From NCBI GenBank assembly GCA_023052935.1, contig CM041292.1, positions 132,756,951 to 132,820,950 of the forward strand: DNA of 64,000 nucleotides, given 5' to 3'. Of the stretch, positions 23,641 to 34,563 are shown in pieces. The translations under genes were made by a program, and so were the position numbers. Origin of the DNA: Piezodorus guildinii. Lineage: Eukaryota; Arthropoda; Insecta; Hemiptera; Pentatomidae. Positions within the stretch are counted from its first letter, which is position 1. Each line of letters opens with the position of its first letter. The notes under the pieces are model-generated. The model made no database searches, was not told the DNA's origin, and worked only from the letters and a program-made list of their open reading frames with translations.

Positions 23641-24045
23641 AAATAGATAATAAGTAATATTTATAATATTAAAAAAAAAGACTAACCTATGTAAAATGTT
23701 TACAATCAGCCTTGGGAGCCAGCTTCTCCATTTTCAACATAAAACATGATCCATTATTTTATGAAATACAATCATAGCCTTCAAGAGGTGAGAACGTTTT
23801 TATTTTTATTTGAATAATAAATCTTTGTAATCGACAAAGGAAAACAATTTAATCCAATCCTTCAAATTTGATTTTTCACTTATGTTCATAGAAATCAGTA
23901 CGTAGATAAGTAAAAATAAATAAAACTTAAAAATAGCTATATAAATGCTCTTTTTTTTTTAATGTTCTTTGTAATCGAATGATAAAATTTTAAAAAAAGA
24001 ACTATTCATAGAAATTTGACGTATCATGTCCAAAGATAGGTTGAA
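23641..24045. other. AT-rich unassigned stretch
   Basis: No gene seen. It directly precedes the target site of the full-length jockey element. Confidence 0.4.
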
Positions 24046-24054
24046 TCCAAATAT
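24046..24054. repeat. Target-site duplication, left copy
   Basis: TCCAAATAT immediately before the T-run that is the A-tail of the minus-strand jockey element. The same nine bases recur at 29031-29039. Confidence 0.85.
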
Positions 24055-24516
24055 ATTTTTTTTTTTTTAATTTGTTTTATTAAGAGATAATACAATCTGC
24101 CACCTTCTGGGGCAATGAATATTAGAGATAGAATTCATACCATATGTACATTGGAAATAAAATTAAAGAAAAAAAAATTAATAAAGACTAATCAAATAAA
24201 AGAAAAAAAATATATATACACAAAATTAAATAAATACTATAAAAAAAAAAAAAATAAAATAAAAAAATAAAAAATAACAATCTTGTTCGCATTCATACCT
24301 ATTTACAATATTTACAAGCTGCCCCTGGGATCACTGGATCAAACCTCGAGATCCACTAGTGGATGTCGAGGCACAATGTCAGAAGATCCCAGCGCCTCTC
24401 ATTCAGCTGCGTCACTGGTCTTGAGTGCCAGTGGAGGCTGAGCGAGGGCGCTAGAGCCACATACACTCAGGGCATGAGTGGAGAAGCCAGCCATTGCCAG
24501 CACTCCAATGACATAT
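24055..24516 (-). other. 3'UTR and A-tail of the jockey element
   Basis: Non-coding 3' region. Next to the ORF2 stop is a GC-richer block (24310-24515; for example GGCTGAGCGAGGGCGCTAGA) that is shared with 38210-38340 (AGCTGAGTGAGGGCGCCATA) in the related element. Beyond it is A/T-rich sequence and the terminal T-run. The 81-codon plus-strand frame at 24363-24608 is antisense to it. Confidence 0.75.
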
Positions 24517-27201
24517 TCACAAGAGATCTCTGGGCCACTGCCGCTTCAACCTACGAGGAGGATTATAGGGATGTTTGGAACTGGATAGGGAGTGTGCCAA
24601 GGGATTAGGAAGGTGAGTAAGCTTCTGATGGAAGATTGAGAATTTGGATGGGATTAGATCAAGGACAAATGGGATATTCAGGTCATGGTGTAAGGTTTTG
24701 TTGGTGACATAATATGGGGCATCGACTATTGATCTAAGGACTTTAGACTGGAAGGATTGGATACGTTTGATATTCGAAAATTTTGCTGTTCCCCACAGTT
24801 CAAGTCCGTAGGTCCAAATGGGTTTAAGAATAGTCTTGTAAATGAGTAGTTTGTTGTCCGTTGAGAGGTGTGATTTCCTATTTAGAAGTCTATATAGCTG
24901 GCCATATCGTCGATTGAGTTCTTGTCGTTTGAGTCTAGTATGGGGGTTCCATGTCAGTCTTTTGTCTAAGAGAAAACCAAGGTATTTGACTGTGTCAGAA
25001 AAGGGAAGGGGAATAGAGTTAAAATGGACGAAAGGGCAGGATCTGCGTCGAAGTGTAAAGGTGACTTGCTTGCTTTTTGATTCATTGACTTTGATGCGCC
25101 AATGATTGCACCACTGTTCAATCAGATCGAGATGTGATTGGAGGTTTGAGGATGCCATAACAGGATCTGGATGGGATGAGAGGATAGCTGTATCATCGGC
25201 AAATGTTGCCAGGAAGTTTTCGGGTAAGGTGGGAATGTCTGAGGTGAATATGATGTAGAGTATAGGACCTAGGACACTACCTTGTGGAACACCGGCTTCT
25301 ATCGGATGACAACTTGAGAATTCAGAACCACAACGGACTCGGAACGAGCGGTTAGAGAGGTAGGATCGAAGGATTAGATATAGGGCTTGGGGTAATAGGG
25401 TTTTTAGTTTAAAAAGCAAGCCATCGTGCCACACCCGGTCGAATGCCTGTGCTATGTCCAGAAAGGCACCTGTGCAATATAGCTTGCTTTCAAGGGCATA
25501 GGATATGTGGTCAACAACTCAAAGACCTTGGTGAACAGTGGAGTGACCTGAGCGGAAACCAAACTGGTGAGATGGGATTTTGTGGAGTTGGATTAACGGT
25601 AGGATGCGTTTCAAAAGGATTTTCTCAAATAATTTGGAAAGTATAGGGAGCAAGCTGATTGGTCTATAGGATGATGTATGATTAACAGGTTTGCCCGGTT
25701 TAAGGAAAAGTATAATGGTTGAGTGTTTTCACATCAGAGGAAAATGGGTTGTTCGGAGGATGCAGTTATATATGTAGGTCAGGAATATTATCGCCTTTTT
25801 GGGAAGTTGTTTAATGATTTGGGAAGTGAGGAGATCAAATCCAGGAGATTTTCGAGGTTTAAGTTTATTGATTAGGAATTTGACCTCAGAGGGGTTGACA
25901 GCTTTAGGAGGTAAGGAGAGAGGAATCGGCGAGGAGAGGGATTCTTCAACTGCAGCTGTATGGGTAGGATTAAGTTCAGGATGAGGAGTAAATGTGTTTG
26001 CAAGATGTTTAGCAAATTCCTCTGCTCTAGTCTCATCTGACGAGGCCCAGGAACCATCATGACGTTGGAGAGGATGAGATATATAATGGTATTTAAGGAT
26101 TTTTTTAGTTGCTTTCCAGAGGGAATGGTTACAAGTGGATAATGAGGAAAGGTAGGAATTATAGGATTGGGATCTGTAGGTTGTCAATCTATTTTTAACT
26201 AATTTACAATAATAATTGTATGATTTCCTGTCGTCAGGGTGCCTGGTCCTCTGCCAGATAGTTCTAGAACGGCGCTTGAATTGGATAAGGTCCAGGAGTT
26301 CTTGAGGTAAAGGATTTGTACATCGGGATTTGGTGGAAGAGAGAGGTGAAGATGAAGTCCAGGCTGCTTGTTGGATTAGGGTAGTAAAGGTATTTACAGC
26401 TTCATCCAGTTCTTCAGGGGATTTGAGGGATACTCTGAGATCAATATTGTCGGTTAAGATTTGACGGAATAGGTCCCAATGAACTGGCCCTCTGATGAAT
26501 GAGGGTGGAGTCGGTTTAGGAATGGGCGATAATGAAAGGGTAAGGAGTAATGGACTGTGATCTGAAGATAGGTCATCGAGGCGAGATATGGAATAATTTA
26601 GTGAACCTAGACCTTTATGAATGAAAAAATCTAGAAGGTCAGGATTGCGGTTGGGATCTGTTGGCCAGTAGGTAGGAGAATCCGGAGGAAGGATAATGCT
26701 GCGAGTAGAATTAAGTGCAGACAACAGGATTCGTCCGCGAGAGTTTGTGGTTCTGGCTCCCCATTGTTGGTGTTTTGCATTAAAATCTGCTCCTACAAGA
26801 AAGTGGTGTCCCAAGGAATTTAGGAATGAATTGAATTGGGATTCGGAAAATGGAATTTTTGGAGGGGAATATGCTGCAACAATTGTTAAGTTAAAGAGCT
26901 TGGTTCGGACTGTTACAGCTGTAGGTTGTAGGTAATTATGGACCGGTAAGGGGTGTGAATGATGGGAGAGGGAGTGATGGATGATGACAGCAGTGCCAGC
27001 ATGTGCGGTTCCGTCCGGGTGGTCCGTTCGGTAAATGTTGTAATTGGGGATGTTAAACAGCCGTGAGTTAGTAAGTCGAGTTTCTGTTACCAAGGCTATG
27101 TCTATATGTTTTTCTTGTAAGAAGACTGTCAGTTCGTTGGTGTGATTTCGAATACCATTCGCGTTCCAAAGGAGTATGGATATAGGTTCGGAAGAGGTCA
27201 T
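24517..27201 (-). pseudogene. Jockey ORF2: endonuclease-reverse transcriptase, two in-frame stops
   Basis: A single frame of 895 codons from ATG at 27201 (MTSSEP) to the stop at 24517-24519, interrupted by TGA at 25729-25731 (codon 491) and 25519-25521 (codon 561). The TGA triplets fall where related copies suggest Trp and Arg, so both are single transitions. The AP-type endonuclease spans about residues 8-222: LLWNANGIRNH (N13/N15), VTETRL (E40), AAYSPP (Y111), VGADFNAKH (D139, N141) and SSDHSP (D214, H215). The RT shows FLDIAQAFD (D582), GVPQGSVLGP (637-646), FADDTAIL (D669, D670) and YLGFLLDKRLTW. It ends NPPRRLKRQWPRDLL. It would nick target DNA and copy its own RNA. ATG directly abuts the ORF1 stop. 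Inactive as read here, with a full set of catalytic residues. Confidence 0.95.
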
Positions 27202-28550
27202 TTAAGGATTTCTTGCAGAAGTGATGAGGTGGGATACGAGGTTAGTTAGAAGAGATAGTAGGGGAGTCACGACTGATTTCAGTTCAGTGATAAAGGATGT
27301 TAAGAGACTGGTGATATCTGTTGCGTTAGATGGAGGAGGAATAAGTGGAATTTGATGTTGATGGGATTTTTGAGGCTCGGGTAGGGTTAGAGGAAGAGAA
27401 TATTGAGGTTGGGGCTGGGGGTGTTGAAGGTTTGGCTGTTCCTGCGGCAGGGCCTCACAATTCTTATTTTTCTCACCGCCTCCTAGAAGTTGGGCAAAGG
27501 ACACATTAGAGTTGATGAGGTTTGAAGTTATTCTTCTTGGAGTAGAGGAATATTCTGTTGACTGCGGTTTCTGAAATTTCAGTTTTAGATTTTTGTAAAC
27601 CTGGCATCCTTTGTAATTAGCTGGGTGTCCTTTCAGGCATAGAGCACACACTGCTGGAGTTTGCCTTGATTTGATGCATTCTTCAGATTTGTGGGGTCTC
27701 CACATTTCACGCAACGTGGCATGTGATGACAATAGTGCTTGGTATGGCCATATGCCTGGCAGTTGTGGCATTGGACAATTTCTTTCTTCACGTACGGCTT
27801 TTCAACTGCTACTTTAGTGTAATACAGCCTTTGGATATCGTAGACCTTTTCAACTCCAGGTGAGGGTTCTAGATCAACGAAGAAGAGGGGTAGAGGTATC
27901 TTCCTAGTTCCATCGGTGCCGGATCTATTTTCCTTCATAACGTTTGTTATTTGACGAACCTTGAAACCCAGTGCCGTCAATTCTTCTTCAATGTCTTCAG
28001 CAGGCGTTGAGTGATGAAGATTTCTAATGACTACCCGCAAGGAGCGCTCCTGCCGAAGCTGGTAGGTGTGGAACTCTGCCTTTGTGTCCGTTAGATATTT
28101 AACGATTTTCCGGTATGATTCTGCTGTTTCAGGAGAAATCTTGGTATCAGTGCTTCTGCTAAGGCACGAGTAACTGCCTGGATCAATAATTTTATTTATT
28201 TGGGTGCAGAGCAATTGTAAATTTTTTATATTTTTGACGAATATCGGGGGAGGCCGAGGCTCTCTAGGCGTTGGTATTGACTCCATAGCATCTTTATCAG
28301 ATTGGAGAATCTGGTATGGGTTGGGCGTGAAGAAAGGAGATTCTTCGGATAATCCCTGGGATGAAGTGCCTGGTTGTGGTTCGTCTGATACATTTGTGGG
28401 AGTAACTGGAGGACTATTTTTTTTATTATTACGCCGTGAACGGGTCTTAGCTGGTGGAGAATGCTGAAGTGTTGAAAGTGCTGAATTTTGAGGATTATAG
28501 GACCTGGTAGACCCAGCGGATCGGGACCTTTTGGTAACTTTGCTGGACAT
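27202..28550 (-). pseudogene. Jockey ORF1: gag-like RNA-binding protein, frameshifted
   Basis: I chose the ATG at 28550 (MSSKVTKRSRS); another in-frame ATG lies 7 codons upstream at 28571. The N-terminus is basic and Ser/Pro-rich. A PRE_C2HC-type domain spans about residues 171-255 (RVVIRNLHHST to VAVEKPYVKKE). Three zinc knuckles follow: CHNCQAYGHTKHYC (CX2CX4HX4C, 261-274), CVKCGD-HKSEEC (CX2CX3HX4C) and CALCLKGHPANYKGC. The frame shifts within knuckle 2 at a C-run near 27695 (loss of 1 or gain of 2 bases). The total of 1,349 nt is one short of 450 codons. The C-terminus is Pro/Gln-rich. In jockey elements ORF1 proteins coat the RNA and guide its nuclear and telomeric or chromosomal localisation. 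The stop TAA at 27202-27204 abuts the ORF2 ATG. Confidence 0.92.
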
Positions 28551-28623
28551 TACTTGGTGGAAATATCTCATTTTCGCATGAATAGATGGTATAGAGAAGG
28601 AAGAAAAGAAAAGGGGAAAAAAA

Positions 28624-28655
<32 letters not shown>

Positions 28656-29030
28656 AAAAAAAAAAGAAAAAAAAATTAAATTACGTCTGCGCGATATAAT
28701 TTAATGTTTAACACACGAACGTGCCCCTACCAGAGCTGGCGGAACACTGAGCTCGTGGCCCACGTAAAGTCGTGGGAGTGGGGGGCTTCCCTATGGCCGC
28801 TATGAGTGTGATAAGGCCTCGTATACACACGGCTACACTGTTCACTATTAGACACTCTAAATAAAAACAGTACTCACTGTGGGATTACTACCAATGTAGA
28901 CCACTGTTGTCCAGCTACTTCATGGTTGATTTCAAATCGAAAAAAAACATGCAGTGACTACACAAAGATTGATGTTCTAAGAGAACGATGTAAAACGTGA
29001 CTGTTTATATCTAGCGCATGCGCAGAACTC
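28551..29030 (-). promoter_or_regulatory. 5'UTR of the jockey element with poly-pyrimidine tract
   Basis: This region lies between the right target-site duplication and ORF1. Its minus-strand start reads GAGTTCTGCGCATGCGCTAG. In jockey-type elements the promoter is internal to this region, so it should contain the start site, but no specific core element can be proved by eye. It is GC-richer than its surroundings at 28700-28830. A 59-bp interrupted poly-T on the minus strand (28618-28676 as A on plus) sits just upstream of the ORF1 start. Confidence 0.65.
28618..28676. repeat. Long A-run on plus strand within the jockey leader
   Basis: Almost pure A with two G interruptions. On the element's own strand it is a polypyrimidine tract about 50-70 nt upstream of the ORF1 start codon. 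It could be a native feature or a slippage expansion. Confidence 0.9.
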
Positions 29031-29039
29031 TCCAAATAT
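29031..29039. repeat. Target-site duplication, right copy
   Basis: TCCAAATAT directly follows the 5' end of the element, identical to 24046-24054. Confidence 0.85.
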
Positions 29040-30479
29040 CTAAGAAAAAAAAACAACTGTACAACCTGCCTTCATTATTATACTAAACATTTGTAAGTAT
29101 AATATCTTAAAAACAATCGAAGCACAACAAACTGAGGTGTGAATGGAAACATCCTATAATTACATAGGCAACATAGTAAATAAATACCAAATACTATTTA
29201 GAAATGTAAACCATTCTGTCATAATTTGCAGATTTTTTAAATAACTTTGTAAAATTCGTAAGATGAAACCAGATGTATTAAGGTTTTCTGAAACTAATTT
29301 AAATTGTATTTTATCCTTCCGTAATATGTTGGTTGTGAAAGAATTAAGTTTTTTTTTTTCTTTTTTACTGCCTACCATATTTTAATTGCGGACGTTAAAA
29401 AAAATAAATAAACAATAAATAAAATTTTACTTACGACAACTGTTACAAAGACCGAGTATTTTAGTTAAATTAATTCATAAATTACATTAATTCATAACTG
29501 AACCTTTCTTTGAATGTGTATGTATACTCGTGAGTGATGAATTAACGAGAGTAATTTCATTATAAGTTCAGCAAGGGTCTTTTTTAGAGCTGATGTTACA
29601 AAATTAAAGTATCGGCTATAAATGAAATAATTATTTTCCTTGAAAACTAAAAACCAAAAATAGAAAATGTTCTTAGAAAAATTAATCCCAAATTAACTTA
29701 AAATGTTTTATTTTTTAATATTTTTATATTTTCAATTCGGCTGCGTGAATCATATATTGGTAATGAATAAGTTTCAAATTTAATATTTACGCATAATATA
29801 CTGCAGAAATTGATGATAGCGAAAGATAATTGATGGACTCTAGCCTATTCACAATCATTTATTGAAATGGATTCCAGCTGATGATAAAGTATCTATGTCA
29901 TAATATGCACCTGTATTATCTTGTCATTACCTAGCCCCATAATGCGCCTAACACATTTCATTATGCCATTGCTAGTTCGATGTGTATATTTAACTATCTG
30001 AAATATCAGTCCTCTAAACCTTTTAGTTATTCCTACAAAAAAAAAAAAAAAAAAAAAATTGTTTTCAAGTTACAGATTTATTAATATAAGAAATGAAAAA
30101 TTTTCCCTATAGGGAAAACAATAGATCGCGGATCTATCGACAATCAACAACATGACTCCAAACGTAGTATATCGCTAATGGTATACACAACATATTCCAA
30201 TAATTCTGATAAGGAAACTGTAGGAAAATTTTCATCCGAGCAACACCAACAGAGTTAGAGCGTGTTAAACGTGTTACATTTCTGAGGCTGAAAAGAGTTA
30301 TAAATAAAAAATAAACTACAGACCCTCAGCAAAAATTATATCCATTTCAAAAACAATGCAGTGCGCTGAAAAGAAAACTTTTATTTTAAACATATTTATT
30401 GATATTTACGACTTAAAAAAAAAAAAAAAAAAATAAGATCAATGTAAATGTGAAGTCTTTGGAAGCACTCTAAAACATT
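29040..30479. other. AT-rich unassigned stretch
   Basis: There is an A-run at 30038-30058 and another at 30415-30433. The 72-codon minus-strand frame at 29160-29378 lacks a domain. No gene supported. Confidence 0.4.
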
Positions 30480-30795
30480 CTAAACTAGAAGGTCTCGGAG
30501 ACCATCTCCTTTTCAGACGCCTCGGAAAATCACCAGGACTTGAGGAGAAAGAAAAGGATTGAAACCTGGTCTTGGCCAAATTAGTAACAAATGAAACACT
30601 AAGGTCTTTCGGTGATCATGATAAGTAAGACGTTCAATTACGAAGTATTGATTGTTAGAATAGACGCGAAGATAAGATTAGAGGCCCAAACTTATGCTAA
30701 GTCCAGATGGTCTATAATAGTATGTAATAATTAGCCTTCTGTATTTATGAGGAAGGTTTGACCGTTTGTCTAGTAAGTGTTGAAGTAGCCTTAAA
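30480..30795 (-). pseudogene. Decayed jockey-like 3' fragment
   Basis: AAACTAGAAGGTCTCGGAG, CATCTCCTTTTCAGACGCCT and GTTTGTCTAGTAAGTGTTGA match the fragment at 33249-33640, giving the RT C-terminus on the minus strand. Frames are lost through many small changes. It abuts a family R element at 30833. Confidence 0.75.
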
Positions 30796-30832
30796 CGGTG
30801 AGATCTCTAAATGTAAATATTTAATAAAACAT

Positions 30833-31735
30833 CTGGTGCGAGCAACACACGACTTTTACTTACCTCCGTTTTAAAAATCGATTAAAGAATTTTAAAATAC
30901 AGTTAGAGATAAAAATTAGTGAAACTATTAAAGAATAAATTAAATTGAATTTCTATAGAAACATGTTTTATTAAAATTCTATTATATTATTATCTAAAAT
31001 AATCACTTAGTTTTATCGACTTTTCATCACTCTCTATTAACTTTTAAAAGATTTTATATGAAATAATATTTTTTCTATAATCTGTAGCTTTCCAACGGTA
31101 TATCATATGTGTATAATACTGTTCTTATGTTCAAAAATAAAAAAATCCATTAAAAAAATATGTTTTCTGTTTTCTCCTTTAGTTGGGTATCGAATTCATT
31201 CAATTTATTTATTTACCTGTTTTTCACCAGTGGTAACTAGATAATATAGTTATTTTTATAGAATCAACAAAATTAAAGGTACTTTGGAAGAGAATAACAT
31301 TTAAAATATCGGCATTTAAGCCCTGTCAAACTATTTTAATCAGAATGAAACCTCCATGATAATAAAGCCTATTAAATTTTACATCGATATAGCGAGTTTA
31401 ATCAAAATCATCGAAACTGTTTTTTGAGAAAATCGAAAAAAGGTGCAAAATGCATAGCATAAAGTGGCACTTCTGGTTAGCCGATATGGAAAAAGTTTTT
31501 GTAACATCTCGGGCGTAAAGTAGTCTTAATTATGAAATTTCATTTTCATAGGACTTTTCGTTTCCACCTGGGAGTTACCACATACGGGGACACACCCCTC
31601 ACAGACTCTTTTTGCGGGACTTGGTTATTTGGACTCAGGGGTCCCTAAAACGTGTATTTCCGTTGAAATCTGGAATTCAAAAATTTTCACGATCGTAATA
31701 GTTTTCCTTAGTAAATATAGGTAAGTGAAAGTAAA
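30833..31735 (-). repeat. Complete family R element
   Basis: The left end CTGGTGCGAGCAACACACG plus ACTTTTACTTACCTCCG and the right end AGGTAAGTGAAAGT (31719-31732) delimit about 900 bp. The body matches 9698-10584 throughout (TTCATCACTCTC, GAATTCATTCAA, GCGGGACTTGGTTATTTGGA). No open frame. It is the best-preserved reference copy for the family together with 9698-10584. Confidence 0.7.
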
Positions 31736-32201
31736 AAACAACTAATTATAAATAAAAATATAACATTCCTTTTCTATAAATCAATTTTTTCGTCTTAAAG
31801 TTGAAAAAAAAGAATATTTCAGTTTCGATGGAAAACATTTAGTTTAGTTTAAATAATAAACACACATAATAAAATATAGCATAAATTATTATATACAACA
31901 ATATTTTAATGTTATGCGCTTTTGGTCACTTTATATTCATTTTATACAATTTTGATTTTTAGATAACATCGTTTTTAGGTTGAAAACAGCCGTTAAGCTT
32001 AAACAACGATATTTATTATACATCTATTATATTCCACTTTTTTACTATTACCACTTAGGTAAGAACTATATGTATTAACTAAGATAAGCAATTAGAAAGT
32101 ATAAAAATAAAACGGATCTTTATTTTATCCAGATTAATTATTAAATTTTCAACAAAACTGGTGCAGACATTAAGAAAAAAAAAATCAGAAAATGGAATGA
32201 A

Positions 32202-32247
<46 letters not shown>

Positions 32248-33094
32248 TCAGCACATTTGATAATATTTGAGACTTTGAATGTGATTGTCGGCCGTAATAA
32301 GAATACTAAATGAGATTTTATAATTAATGGTGATACTCGTATAGATGAGAATTACATAAAAAAGTAATCAGCCTCTAAAGATAAATTTATTTTTATACCT
32401 GATATATTTTAACTTATCCTGGAAAAACTAAATTTAGATGAATAAAATTGACTAATTAAAGATGTAAATCAACGATGAGCTAATCCATTAATGCACTATG
32501 CTAGATTGAAGTTACACAACTGAAAAAAACGAGAGAAAAAAATATATATTCGCTCATCCTTGAGAAACGCTGGGATTCTCCTATAAAATAAATTAATTTT
32601 TCCTCTGTTCTACCAGCTCTGGAGTAATCACTTTAATTAAAGTCAGCCTAATTCGAATCTAACTTATACAGCAGTAGTTGTTGGACCGAACCGCTTGTGC
32701 TCAGGGAAAACTTCTCAATTCTGCCAATATTCATTATTTATTCTCGATCGGGATATAAAAAGTTATTTTCCCAGATGAGTTTAATCCTACCACCGGCTTT
32801 TAGCAATAATTATTATTAATATTTTGTTTCATTTTTCTACAAATCGCAATCTAATATTATTCTGTATTGTTTTGTCTTTTATTCATAACGCGTTTGAATT
32901 CTCGGATTCCCACTAAGTAAAACATCTTACATATGATTAATTAATTCCGTGGTAAAGAAGTTCACTATTGAACAAATATTTTTATATTTGGTAGCTTATT
33001 CTACTTAATATGGAAAGTAAGCCATTCTTAGCCTAAAGTTAAAGCATTGAACAGGGTGCAAATGACCCTTGTGGTTGAAAAGCTCTAATAAATA
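31736..33094. other. AT-rich stretch with (TA)n at about 32204-32242
   Basis: No gene is supported. It contains one TA microsatellite and otherwise unique AT-rich sequence. The part at 32520-32780 is slightly less AT-rich. Confidence 0.45.
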
Positions 33095-33812
33095 AATAAA
33101 GCATTTTTTTATTTTTATTTTTTTATTTTTTATTATTTATTGGAATTTACAACTGTATACAGGAATACAACTAGTAAATTAGATGAAATATATAAAGGCA
33201 TGAAACACATGTAGAGAAGCTTCCCAATGGAAGCACTCTAAAAATGATTTAAACTAGAAGGTCTCGGGGCCATCTCCTTTTCAGACGCCTCGGAGGATTG
33301 TCAGGAATCGATGAGGAAGAAAGGTTTGAAACTAGAGGATTAGGGTGGGAATGGAGTTTGCCATGAAAGGAATGGTATCTAGATCGGGCCAAATCAGCAA
33401 CATACGGAACATTAAGATCTTTATGGATTAGTGTATTCGTGACAAAGTAAGGAGCATTGAGGATTTTACGAAGGATTTTGGATTGTAGGGATTGGATACG
33501 GGAAGAATTCGATGGTTTAGTAGAGCCCCAAAGCTCTACTCCGTAAGTCCATATCGGCCTTATGATAGTCATGTAGATGAGTCTTTTGTAGTTAAGTGGA
33601 AGATTAGAACGTTTGTCTAGTAAGTGTTGAAGTAGTCGAAAACGTCGAGCAGTTTCTTGTCGTTTAAGTCTTGTATGAGGGTTCCAAGTGAGACGTTTGT
33701 CAAGGTGCAGTCCTAGAAATCGGATCTGTTCAACCGGGACAAGAGGAGTATTATTGAAGGAAACAGTAGGGCAGGATGTCATAGCTTTACGACGAAGGGA
33801 ATAAAGCATTTA
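33095..33812 (-). pseudogene. 5'-truncated jockey-like insertion with perfect 12-bp target-site duplication
   Basis: The minus-strand frame at 33249-33809 gives 186 residues of RT C-terminus: RFLGLHLDKRLTWNPHTRLK, IWTYGVELWGSTKPSNSS and DNPPRRLKRRWPRDLL. No RT catalytic motif remains. The body 33107-33800 is flanked by AATAAAGCATTT (33095-33106 and 33801-33812), so this is a genuine 5'-truncated integration. The first codons of the open frame belong to the duplicated target. The T-rich start at 33107 is the A-tail. The frame is intact, so the insertion is probably young, but a gene function is unlikely. Confidence 0.92.
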
Positions 33813-33884
33813 ACAGCAAAAGTATGTTTGAATGGTTTAGCTACTCAAACTACATTGTCAGTTTAATTAGCTTAGCTCACACGT

Positions 33885-34130
33885 TTAATCGAAATCGTCG
33901 GAACCGTTTTCGAGAAAATCGAAAAAAAGGTTCAAAATGCACGGTATAAAGTGGCTCTTCTAGTAAGCTCATTTTGATGAAAAAGGTTTTGTAACGTCTC
34001 GGGCGTATATTTGTCTTAAATATGAAATTTCAGTTTCATAGGACTTACCGTTTCCGCTCGAGAGTTCCCACACACACAGACCTTTTTGCGGGACTTGGTT
34101 ATTTGGACTCAGGGGACCCTAAAATGTGAA
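33885..34130 (-). repeat. Family R partial copy
   Basis: ATCGAAATCGTCGGAACCG, AAAGTGGCTCTTCTAGTAAG, TTTTGTAACGTCTCGGGCG and GGGACTTGGTTATTTGGACT are the central and distal R blocks. Both terminal regions are absent. Confidence 0.7.
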
Positions 34131-34360
34131 CTATATATGAATAAATAATTTTATTTATGCAACATTTCGAGAATTTATTGTTCTCATATTCACACCTGGG
34201 TACCGTGTGTTGAACCAATTTCTTCATTAAATCAAATTTTTTTTCTCCACTGGTGATTTTCCTTCTAATTTACTCTTGATAATAGTAAAACAAAGCTTCA
34301 ATAATTCTCGATACGTTGCATAAATAAAATTGTTTATTTAGTACCTGAAACCTAAGAACA
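34131..34360. repeat. Diverged foldback of the TGTTCTCAGGTTTCAGTC family
   Basis: GCAACATTTCGAGAATTTAT on the left is mirrored by ATAATTCTCGATACGTTGCA on the right (34303-34322), followed by GTTTATTTAGTACCTGAAAC. It is an older relative of the palindromes at 14527 and 45101. The arms retain the hairpin but have lost one or more bases of GAAACGT. Confidence 0.7.
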
Positions 34361-34478
34361 GATGACCTTAATTATCAGCAGTTTATATATATATGAATAA
34401 ATTTGGAGGCTGATTTCTACTTCACCACTCTTTTATTGAAAATAATTGCACTACGTTTCGGCTACTAAAAAAATCTAC

Positions 34479-34560
<82 letters not shown>
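34361..34560. repeat. GAAACGT-bearing repeat end plus (TA)n microsatellite
   Basis: The minus strand reads AGTAGCCGAAACGTAGTGCA at 34445-34465, then a sequence ending in GGTGAAGTAGAAATCAGCC. A long TA run follows at about 34484-34555. It resembles a terminal fragment of a Penelope-like or related element; no protein is nearby. Confidence 0.55.

Positions 34561-34563
<3 letters not shown>

Larger units (their letters stand above)
24055..29030 (-). mobile_element. Near full-length jockey-clade non-LTR retrotransposon
   Basis: A 4,976-bp element read on the minus strand, bounded by TCCAAATAT on both sides. In order it has a 5'UTR (about 29030-28551), an ORF1 with PRE_C2HC and CCHC knuckles (28550-27202), an ORF2 with AP-type endonuclease and reverse transcriptase (27201-24517), a 3'UTR, and a short A-tail (T-run from 24055). 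There is no RNase H or zf-RVT, consistent with the Jockey clade. Defects seen are one frameshift in ORF1 and two in-frame stops in ORF2, so the copy is probably inactive but not old. The 3'UTR matches the decayed copy at 37933-39925. Confidence 0.9.

Noticed and set aside
24363..28679. Plus-strand genes across the jockey element
   Set aside because: All are antisense shadows of the minus-strand ORF1 and ORF2.
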